DNA from: JBKBKN01 sp046294625
Lineage (GTDB): Bacteria > Bacteroidota > Bacteroidia > M30B66
Reading direction: 5' to 3'
NCBI GenBank assembly: GCA_046294625.1
Contig: JBKBKN010000016.1
Span: 1-64,000 of the forward strand
Length of the DNA stretch: 64,000 bases
This document shows, in pieces, positions 1 through 6,586 of the stretch. The translations under genes and the position numbers were made by a program. Under the pieces are notes generated by a model, which had not been told where the DNA came from, made no database searches, and was given only the letters and a program-made list of their open reading frames with translations. Numbering within the stretch: the stretch's first letter is position 1; each line of letters begins with the position of its first letter.

Positions 1-213
1 ATCAGCTAGCCGTTCTAATCCTGCACAAGCATTAGGAGCTCCGCAAAACAATAACACTATCAACTTCGTGGCGCTTGACTTTGGCGGTTCTGTATCCTTG
101 AAATTGGGCTATGTAGTATTTGATAAAGAGGGTGACGATTTGCAAATCGTAGAAACATCTTTTGGCAATCCAACCTGCAATAGCTATCCTGAAAGAGCAT
201 TAATCGAAGTTTC
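1..213 (+). repeat. Direct repeat copy 1 (near-identical coding tract)
   Basis: This tract matches 1979-2191 with only two mismatches in 213 bp (positions 78 and 95). Identity stops abruptly at 214, beyond which the two genes differ at many silent and coding sites. The left limit of the repeat lies outside the window. Confidence 0.95.
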
Positions 214-709
214 GCTTAATGGATTTTACTTCACAGAATTTGACGAACTTTGTCTGGATGGTTCAGTTGACTTTGCTGCAGCTGGTGTTACTGCTGCACA
301 GTATATCAGAATTACTGACCGCTCTAATGCTACACAATTTGGCGGATCTGCTGATGGTTATGATGTGGACAGTGTAGTGGTATTGCAGCCAGGTTGCGAT
401 GCTTCGGCGGAAGGTCGCGTGTTTGGTGATAACATCAACACTCCTGACGAAACGGCTTCTTTCTCCGTATGCCCTAATCCATTCAAAAATATTGTGACTT
501 TAGAAGTACATGCAGGTGATGCTGCTGAGCAAATGCTGGTTCGTGTGATGAACATTGCCGGACAAACAGTTCACACTTCTAATGTAAACGTATCTGCTAA
601 CAGCAGAATCAACCACACAATGGATCTTTCAGATCTTGCAAATGGTGTGTACATGATCGCTTTTGAAACCAACAATGGTAGAGAAGTTTACAAGCTTATC
701 AATCAATAA
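2..709 (+). CDS. T9SS-secreted surface protein, 3' part (5' end outside window)
   Basis: The frame is open from the left window edge, so this is the C-terminal part of a larger protein. The visible part holds one beta-rich domain with the pattern FGGSV...EGDDLQIVETSFG...ADGYDVD, the same domain found twice in the next gene. It ends in a type A T9SS sorting domain of about 75 residues that starts near CPNPFKN and contains MNIAGQ and GVYMIAFE. The protein is therefore expected to cross the outer membrane by the Por machinery and be attached to or released from the cell surface. The domain resembles jelly-roll surface modules, but I cannot name a ligand or enzyme activity. The internal GTG at 68 is not the start, because the frame and the homology to the next gene run through it. 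Confidence 0.85.
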   Translation, partial: SASRSNPAQALGAPQNNNTINFVALDFGGSVSLKLGYVVFDKEGDDLQIVETSFGNPTCNSYPERALIEVSLNGFYFTEFDELCLDGSVDFAAAGVTAAQYIRITDRSNATQFGGSADGYDVDSVVVLQPGCDASAEGRVFGDNINTPDETASFSVCPNPFKNIVTLEVHAGDAAEQMLVRVMNIAGQTVHTSNVNVSANSRINHTMDLSDLANGVYMIAFETNNGREVYKLINQ

Positions 710-731
710 GAGAGTAATAAGTTAGATACTG

Positions 732-772
732 AAACATCCTGGTGTTTTAAAATCAGGGGGATGTTTTGTTTT
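732..772 (+). terminator. Rho-independent terminator after the first surface-protein gene
   Basis: The arms AAACATCC (732-739) and GGATGTTT (759-766) pair perfectly, with a possible TG/CA extension across a small G bulge. They are followed by a T-rich stretch. The hairpin lies between the stop of the upstream gene and the promoter of the next, so the two surface-protein genes look like separate transcription units. Confidence 0.65.
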
Positions 773-805
773 ATGATTAAGCCTGCTTTATGATTTTTTA
801 AATCA

Positions 806-836
806 TTGTTTGCATGTATGAAATGAATTACATTTG
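806..836 (+). promoter_or_regulatory. Bacteroidota-type promoter for the second surface-protein gene
   Basis: A TTG (806-808) is followed after 20 nt by TACATTTG (829-836), which fits the Bacteroidota -33/-7 pattern. The start point would fall near 842, about 20 nt before the ATG at 861. The TTG at 834 lies inside the -7 box and so cannot be the start codon of the transcript's first gene. Confidence 0.7.
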
Positions 837-860
837 ACGAATATTAATAACCATCTGATT

Positions 861-2687
861 ATGAAGAGAATCTTTACAACTGTTTTTGTGACATTCCTAA
901 CCGCTGTCACAATGTTGAACGCTCAGTCAATCACAGGGCTGGGTACAGAGTATTGCTTGAATGACAATGCTGTTTTTTTAACTTTTGATCTCCCGAGTGC
1001 GCAATTAAGCGGGCCTGGTGTTAGTCCTGCAATTGGCGGATTTACTTTCAGCCCTTTTCAGGCTGGAGTTGGCATTCACGATGTCGTGCTGATCTTTGCT
1101 GGCAACAATTCCAGTTCTCCAGAAGTAATCGTGCAGCAAGTGAAAGTGAAACCCAATCCAGCTGTTCCTACGATCTCGCCTTCCGGAGTAGTAACTATCA
1201 CCCAGGGAGAGAGTGTGGAATTAACTTCATCTTCGCAATCAGGAAACTTGTGGATTCCTACAGAAGAAACTACGCAGTCTATTCAGGTATCACAGGCAGG
1301 ACAATACAGAGTGCGTGTTATGGATGAAGACGGCTGTTCTTCATTATCATTGAGAACAACGGTATTTGTTGAGCCGGGTATCATAGATCCTCCACCGCCA
1401 CCAGCTGAATGCTATGCAATGGAAGTGGTAAGCTATTTGCCAGCAAAGCAGAATGATGGCACGGATATCGATCCTGCATTTACCAATCCTGAAAATGCAC
1501 TCGGTATGCCACAAAACAGTGACGAAGCCGTTTCTCCAAGTCAGGCAAATTTTGTTTCCTTAGGTTTTGGTGGTTCTATCACATTAAAAATGTCTGGTCC
1601 TATCAAAAATGGTCCGGGCAATGATTTTCGCGTAGTGGAAACTACTTATGGGGTAAATTCGGGAAATTGCAACAGATACCCGGAGAAAGTTCAGGCCTTT
1701 GCTTCTCAAGATGGGTGTAACTGGCTTTTTGTTGGCGAAGGTTGTCAGGATGTGGAATTTGATCTTGGTCCACTTAATTGGGCTCGCTTTATTCGTTTGG
1801 TAGATTCAAGCCCCATCACAGCTGCATTTAACAATCAAATTGCCAATGGCTATGATGTAGATGGTGTAGTGTGTCTAAATGGTTTTTCAGAAGATGAAAC
1901 CGAGCAAGATTTTGGTGCATTATATGCAATGGAGATAGCCGGCTTCAACCAGGCATTTATGAAAAATGGCTCTGCTATATCAGCTAGCCGTTCTAATCCT
2001 GCACAAGCATTAGGAGCTCCGCAAAACAATAACACTATCAACTTCGTGGCGCTTGGCTTTGGCGGTTCTGTAACCTTGAAATTGGGCTATGTAGTATTTG
2101 ATAAAGAGGGTGACGATTTGCAAATCGTAGAAACATCTTTTGGCAATCCAACCTGCAATAGCTATCCTGAAAGAGCATTAATCGAAGTTTCTTTAGATGG
2201 TAGCAACTTTACGGAATTGGGTGAACTTTGCCTCGATGGCACAGTTGACTTCGCTACAGGCGGCGTGGCTTTTGCGCAATATGTTCGCATCACTGACCGC
2301 TCCAATGCTACCCGTTTTGGAGGTACAGCCGATGGGTATGATGTAGATGGGATAATGGTGATTCAGCCCGGTTGTTATAACGACCCCACTGCGCGAAATA
2401 CTAATGACAATATTTGGGTAGCTGACGAAATCACTTCATTTGACGCATTTCCCAATCCTTTCCAAAACTTGGTGAATGTGCAAATACAAGCCGGTTCTGA
2501 AAATGAGCAGGCTTTGCTTGAAGTGCTTAACATTGCCGGACAGCGCATGTTATCAAAAAACATCAACATTGCTTCGCAATCAATCATCACAGAATCATTT
2601 GATCTTAGCGCCTTTGGTGCAGGAGTTTATTTCGTGAGATTAAACAGCCGTGAAGGTATTCAAAATCTAAAAGTGATTAAGCAATAA
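861..2687 (+). CDS. T9SS-secreted multidomain surface protein
   Basis: The protein has 608 residues and starts at the ATG that begins a clear signal peptide (MKRIFTTVF, cleavage after about LNAQ). Residues 23-175 look like an Ig-like region (ITQGESVELTSSS...) ending in a proline stretch. Two related beta domains follow, at about 182-335 and 353-505, each with FGG(S)I/V...VVET(S/T)(Y/F)G...NGYDVDGV-type motifs and paired cysteines. The last 80 residues are a T9SS type A sorting domain (FPNPFQN, LNIAGQ, GVYFVRL). The second beta domain is almost identical at DNA level to the end of the gene upstream. The likely role is a surface-exposed adhesin or binding protein. The ligand is unknown and I see no catalytic motif. 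Confidence 0.88.
   Translation: MKRIFTTVFVTFLTAVTMLNAQSITGLGTEYCLNDNAVFLTFDLPSAQLSGPGVSPAIGGFTFSPFQAGVGIHDVVLIFAGNNSSSPEVIVQQVKVKPNPAVPTISPSGVVTITQGESVELTSSSQSGNLWIPTEETTQSIQVSQAGQYRVRVMDEDGCSSLSLRTTVFVEPGIIDPPPPPAECYAMEVVSYLPAKQNDGTDIDPAFTNPENALGMPQNSDEAVSPSQANFVSLGFGGSITLKMSGPIKNGPGNDFRVVETTYGVNSGNCNRYPEKVQAFASQDGCNWLFVGEGCQDVEFDLGPLNWARFIRLVDSSPITAAFNNQIANGYDVDGVVCLNGFSEDETEQDFGALYAMEIAGFNQAFMKNGSAISASRSNPAQALGAPQNNNTINFVALGFGGSVTLKLGYVVFDKEGDDLQIVETSFGNPTCNSYPERALIEVSLDGSNFTELGELCLDGTVDFATGGVAFAQYVRITDRSNATRFGGTADGYDVDGIMVIQPGCYNDPTARNTNDNIWVADEITSFDAFPNPFQNLVNVQIQAGSENEQALLEVLNIAGQRMLSKNINIASQSIITESFDLSAFGAGVYFVRLNSREGIQNLKVIKQ
1979..2191 (+). repeat. Direct repeat copy 2 (near-identical coding tract)
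   Basis: This is the second copy of the 213-bp tract at the left window edge, about 99% identical. It encodes the start of the second beta domain. The flanks on the 3' side have diverged strongly between the copies. Confidence 0.95.
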
Positions 2688-2705
2688 TAAAAATTTGATT
2701 GATAT

Positions 2706-2746
2706 CTGTGGGCGGGTATGCGTAGCATGCCCGCCCACAGCTTTTT
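2706..2746 (+). terminator. Strong GC-rich rho-independent terminator
   Basis: Perfect 11-bp arms at 2706-2716 and 2730-2740 (CTGTGGGCGGG / CCCGCCCACAG) continue into an inner ATGC/GCAT stem with a GTA loop. A CTTTTT run follows. It closes the upstream surface-protein gene. Confidence 0.9.
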
Positions 2747-2782
2747 CAGCACCCTAGATTGTTATTTCGCTTTGAAGTCCTG

Positions 2783-2812
2783 TTTCAAACATTGAAAAAT
2801 TCCATAGGTTTG
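2783..2812 (+). promoter_or_regulatory. Possible promoter of the DUF4199-glycosyltransferase pair
   Basis: TAGGTTTG (2805-2812) fits the -7 consensus TAnnTTTG, and a TTTC lies 18 nt upstream where a -33 TTTG is expected. The start site would be about 15 nt before the ATG of the next gene. The -33 match is weak. Confidence 0.4.
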
Positions 2813-2834
2813 TGCACACTTACTATTCTTCTAT

Positions 2835-3380
2835 ATGCAAAACCAAATCATAGTAAATCAATGGCAAGCTGCAGCCAAAACGGGCTTTTTCATTGGCCTT
2901 GGCCTGATTGCGTATTCTGCACTGATGTATGTACTTGGCTTGGATCAACAAGGTGCGGCGAACTACATTAGCTATCTGATATTAATTGGCGGTTTAGCCT
3001 ATGGTATCATTCAATTTCGTGATAAATTGAATGGAGGAGTAATTTCTTATGGCAAAGCTGTAGGCTATGGTGTACAATTGGCTTTTTTTTCAGGTATTAT
3101 TTTGTCGTTTTACCTGCTACTGTTTTTTTCGTTCATCGACAAGGATTTTATCGCCAATATGCTGGTCAAAATAGAAGAGACCTATTACGATGCAGGAATG
3201 GAAGAAGAGCAGATCGAAGTGGCCATGAGTATGATGTACAAAATTTATACTCCATATACCTTAAGTGTGTTTAGTGTGTTAGGGAACGTGCTTATGGGAT
3301 TGATATTTAGTCTGATTCTGTCCATTTTCTTGAAGAAAGAAGGTAACGCGGATTCTAGTTTTGAAAGAGATTTAGCCTAA
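2835..3380 (+). CDS. DUF4199 family membrane protein
   Basis: The 181-residue inner-membrane protein has four hydrophobic segments (about 16-36, 46-62, 74-98 and 138-165) and a soluble acidic loop (EETYYDAGMEEEQIE) before the last one. The pattern, opening QWQAAAKTGFFIGLGL, is that of the DUF4199 family, which is largely confined to Bacteroidota and has no known function. The glycosyltransferase gene begins one base after its stop, so the two are almost certainly co-transcribed and probably act together in envelope polysaccharide or lipid-linked sugar metabolism. That link is inferred from position only. Confidence 0.8.
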   Translation: MQNQIIVNQWQAAAKTGFFIGLGLIAYSALMYVLGLDQQGAANYISYLILIGGLAYGIIQFRDKLNGGVISYGKAVGYGVQLAFFSGIILSFYLLLFFSFIDKDFIANMLVKIEETYYDAGMEEEQIEVAMSMMYKIYTPYTLSVFSVLGNVLMGLIFSLILSIFLKKEGNADSSFERDLA

Positions 3381-3381
3381 T

Positions 3382-4320
3382 ATGCCTGATATTTCGATTG
3401 TCATTCCATTGCTCAATGAAGCGGAAAGTCTGCCCGAGCTCGAAGACTGGATAGATACCGCGATGCGTCGCAATCATTTCAGCTATGAAATTATTTTCAT
3501 AGATGATGGAAGCAAAGACGATTCTTGGGAAGTAATTCAATCACTGTGTAAAAAGAATAACGCAGTGAAAGGAATTCGTTTTAGACGAAATTATGGTAAA
3601 TCTGCTGCCTTAAACACTGGTTTCGAAGCATGTGATGGCAAAGTTGTGATTACGATGGATGCCGATTTGCAGGATAGTCCGGATGAGATTCCTGAATTGT
3701 ATCACATGATCACTGAAATGGGCTATGACCTGGTATCCGGTTGGAAGAAGAAACGCCACGACCCCATAAGCAAAACCATTCCCACCAAGCTGTTCAACTG
3801 GGCTACCAGAAAAATGTCGGGAATTCATTTGCACGACTTTAATTGTGGGTTGAAAGCCTACAAGAAAGATGTTGTTAAGTCAATAGAAGTGTATGGAGAA
3901 ATGCATCGATACATCCCCGTGATTGCCAAATGGGCTGGATTCACTCGAATTGGAGAAAAAGTGGTGCATCATCGCGAACGCAAATACGGGAAAACTAAGT
4001 TTGGTTTAGAACGCTTCGTCAATGGATTTCTAGACTTGCTGTCTATCATGTTTGTTTCCAAATTTGGAAAAAAGCCAATGCATCTCTTCGGAGCCTTGGG
4101 CACACTGTCTTTTCTATTTGGATTTATCATCGCATTTTATCTCGCTTTTGCTAAGATTTTCTTTCAGGCCTATAAGATGACTGACCGTCCAATATTTTAT
4201 TTCGGCATTTTGTTTATGATCATAGGCACTCAACTTTTCTTAGCTGGATTTCTGGGTGAACTTATTTCAAGAAACAACACTGAAAGAAACAAATATCTCA
4301 TAGCAGATAAGACTTTTTAG
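3382..4320 (+). CDS. GT2 family glycosyltransferase, DPM1/GtrB type
   Basis: The 312-residue protein has an N-terminal GT-A domain: SIVIPLLNEAESL at the nucleotide-binding strand, IDDGSKDDSW, and the metal-binding D-x-D motif in MDADLQDSPDEIP. Two C-terminal membrane segments follow (about 230-255 and 270-292). This layout is typical of polyprenyl-phosphate sugar transferases such as GtrB, ArnC and dolichyl-phosphate mannose synthase homologues, which load a sugar onto the lipid carrier on the cytoplasmic face. The exact sugar cannot be read from sequence. It follows the DUF4199 gene with one base between them. No clear terminator was seen after it. Confidence 0.88.
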   Translation: MPDISIVIPLLNEAESLPELEDWIDTAMRRNHFSYEIIFIDDGSKDDSWEVIQSLCKKNNAVKGIRFRRNYGKSAALNTGFEACDGKVVITMDADLQDSPDEIPELYHMITEMGYDLVSGWKKKRHDPISKTIPTKLFNWATRKMSGIHLHDFNCGLKAYKKDVVKSIEVYGEMHRYIPVIAKWAGFTRIGEKVVHHRERKYGKTKFGLERFVNGFLDLLSIMFVSKFGKKPMHLFGALGTLSFLFGFIIAFYLAFAKIFFQAYKMTDRPIFYFGILFMIIGTQLFLAGFLGELISRNNTERNKYLIADKTF

Positions 4321-4394
4321 GATAAATCAATCTTTGTTGGCAATCTTCGAACATAAATTTTAATGGGAAGAATATCCCAATTAACAGCCTTTTG

Positions 4395-6155
4395 ATGTAT
4401 TTTTGGCAAGATGCGCTTATCATAAAGAATGTTATGAATGATTTGACGGGAAATTTTATCCATCTAATTCCGACGCCTACTATTGCGGTAACCACCGCAT
4501 TAAAAATAATTTCCGCAAATCAATTATTTTATCAGCTGGTAAAGTCAAAAGGCTTTGATGAAGGGGAGACTACATCGTTGCGCAATTTGTTTGAAGACAA
4601 AAATCAGCTACGTGAAATTCGAACGATTATCTGGGACAACGATGAAGAAAGAAGAAACTTTGAGTTATTTATAACTGTAAATGGAACGAAAGTTTGCCTG
4701 GAGTTTGACATTTCACAGCCATTTTTCATTGGGGACAAGGCAGTGAAAATGATTACCATCAAAGATCGAACAGACAACTATCAATTAGTCAATCAACTTA
4801 AACATAGAGATGAAAAATATGAAGCCTTAGTAAGTTCCATGCCCGATATGGTATTGATGAATAATTCTACCGGCGATTATATTTTCTATATCAATCCGGA
4901 GCAGTTTGAGAGTGATAAAGGCTTCTTTACCATGGAATCTGACATAGATAGTATTCCATTGCCTGAAGGAATTAAGAAACTGACCATTGAAGCGTTCGAT
5001 AGATTTAAAAAAACAGGAGAACCGCAAATATTGAAAAGCTTTGTTGAAAATGGTGATGGCGACATTAGGATACTTGAGTCTAAGATAGCAGTCGATTCGT
5101 CAGATAGATTGGTTTCTGTGAGTCGTGACATTACTGATCAAAAGATTCTTGAATTACAACTTGAAAATAGTGAGCGCCGACTGCGCACCGCACTTGAAAT
5201 CAATAATGACGGCATCTTTGACTGGAATATTGCCAATGATACCGTGTATTTTTCAAAGTCTTGGAAAACAACCTTGGGCTATTCAGATGACGAAATAGCC
5301 AATGAATTTGCAAGCTGGGAACGTTTGCTTCATCCAGACGATATTGAGCACACCTGGAATGAACTTGCGCAACACATCAATGGCAAAAAAGACATTTATG
5401 CAGTCGATTTCCGTATGAAAACCAAAGACGGAACTTATAAATGGATTCATGCCAGAGGAAGAGTGATGGAGCGTGATGCTAAAGGCAAGGCTACCAGAAT
5501 GCTCGGTACGCACACTGACGTGACATCGGTAAAGGGATTTGAACAAGAACTATTGCAGAAGAATAAAATTTTGGAAGAGTATGCCCACATCGCGACACAT
5601 AAACTGCGAAGACCAGTAGCTAATCTTAAAGGGCTGATTGATTTGCTCGATTATGAAGATGAAAGAGCCAACATTGAATCTTATCTAACAAAAGTGAAGG
5701 AATCGGTTAATGAACTTGATATAGAGATCCTTGGCCTGAATAGAGCACTTCAATTGTCCAGAGTCACGTATGAGAAACCGGAATTAAAGGCCGAGAAATC
5801 AAGAGTGATTTATCTGGTCGATGATGATGAAATCAACAATAGAATCAATGAGAAGATTATAAAACGAATGCGAATGTCTTCATTGGTTTTCAAAAATATC
5901 CACGAGCCCCTTAATCTTTTACGCAAAGGAATTGGTAATCCTGACTTAATCTTGCTCGATGTATACATGGAATCAGACAATGGTTGGGCTCTACTCAATG
6001 AAATAAAGGCGATGCGGTTCAATGTAGAAGTAGTAGTACTCACATCTATCCTCCACGCCGATGATATTGACAAATTCCGAAAATTTGACATTGTAAAAGA
6101 TGTATGGCAGAAGCCATTGACCATGAGCATGATGAAACATTACTTTAATATTTAA
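4395..6155 (+). CDS. PAS-PAS-DHp-receiver signalling protein without ATPase domain
   Basis: The first half holds PAS-like sensory modules. The clearest, at about 260-385, is a PAS_3/PAC pair (FDWNIANDTVYFSKSW...HPDDIE...YKWIHARGRV). A helical segment then carries a HisKA-like motif THKLRRPVANLKG with His402 in the phospho-acceptor position. About 70 residues later comes a receiver domain with the acidic cluster VDDDE, acceptor Asp522 in LILLDVY, the switch Thr in VVVLTS, and Lys in WQKPL. No N, G1, F or G2 boxes of an HATPase domain are present, so it cannot be an autonomous kinase. It may dimerise with, or take phosphate from, the kinases encoded just downstream. The start could be ATG 4395 or ATG 4434; a TATTTTTG at 4398-4405 would favour the latter. 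Confidence 0.8.
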   Translation: MYFWQDALIIKNVMNDLTGNFIHLIPTPTIAVTTALKIISANQLFYQLVKSKGFDEGETTSLRNLFEDKNQLREIRTIIWDNDEERRNFELFITVNGTKVCLEFDISQPFFIGDKAVKMITIKDRTDNYQLVNQLKHRDEKYEALVSSMPDMVLMNNSTGDYIFYINPEQFESDKGFFTMESDIDSIPLPEGIKKLTIEAFDRFKKTGEPQILKSFVENGDGDIRILESKIAVDSSDRLVSVSRDITDQKILELQLENSERRLRTALEINNDGIFDWNIANDTVYFSKSWKTTLGYSDDEIANEFASWERLLHPDDIEHTWNELAQHINGKKDIYAVDFRMKTKDGTYKWIHARGRVMERDAKGKATRMLGTHTDVTSVKGFEQELLQKNKILEEYAHIATHKLRRPVANLKGLIDLLDYEDERANIESYLTKVKESVNELDIEILGLNRALQLSRVTYEKPELKAEKSRVIYLVDDDEINNRINEKIIKRMRMSSLVFKNIHEPLNLLRKGIGNPDLILLDVYMESDNGWALLNEIKAMRFNVEVVVLTSILHADDIDKFRKFDIVKDVWQKPLTMSMMKHYFNI

Positions 6156-6158
6156 ACG

Positions 6159-6533
6159 ATGCAAAAATTTTTATTAAAAATATTGGTTGTTAGCACAGCA
6201 GTTATGTTTAGCGCTTATTTGCTTCCTGGAGTAGAAGTTAAGGATTTTGTGTCAGCGCTTCTAGTGGCAGTTGTACTTTCCTTTCTTAATGCTTTTCTTA
6301 AACCTGTATTGATCATTATTTCGTTTCCCATCACCGTTCTTACTTTGGGTCTTTTTTTACTCGTAATCAATGCACTATTAATCATGCTTGCTTCCTATAT
6401 GCTCAAACCCGGTTTTGTGGTAGATGGCTTTTGGTGGGCATTGCTATTTAGTTTTGTTTTATCTTTCACTACATCTGTGCTTGAAGGACTTCTGGGCACC
6501 CGACTTCAGGTGACAGATAAGAACCAATATTAG
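6159..6533 (+). CDS. Phage holin family 4 (superfamily IV) membrane protein
   Basis: The 124-residue protein is nearly all membrane: four hydrophobic segments with the conserved core FLNAFLKPVL and FPITVLTLGLFLLVINAL. This matches the small family often named 'phage holin family protein', which is common in bacterial chromosomes outside prophages. The name does not mean lysis here, because there is no endolysin or phage gene nearby. It starts 3 nt after the PAS-DHp-receiver gene, so the three look like one operon with the downstream kinase. Its cellular role is unknown. Confidence 0.82.
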   Translation: MQKFLLKILVVSTAVMFSAYLLPGVEVKDFVSALLVAVVLSFLNAFLKPVLIIISFPITVLTLGLFLLVINALLIMLASYMLKPGFVVDGFWWALLFSFVLSFTTSVLEGLLGTRLQVTDKNQY

Positions 6534-6586
6534 AAGGACGATTGAATAAACGGTATGCCATAGTTAACTCGCGTAGAGAAGTGCTC

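Noticed and set aside
834..860. TTG start for the second surface-protein gene
   Set aside because: It lies inside the -7 promoter box and precedes a perfect signal peptide that begins at ATG 861.
6159..6533. A phage lysis module
   Set aside because: The holin-like family is widespread in chromosomes, and no endolysin, spanin or structural phage gene lies nearby.
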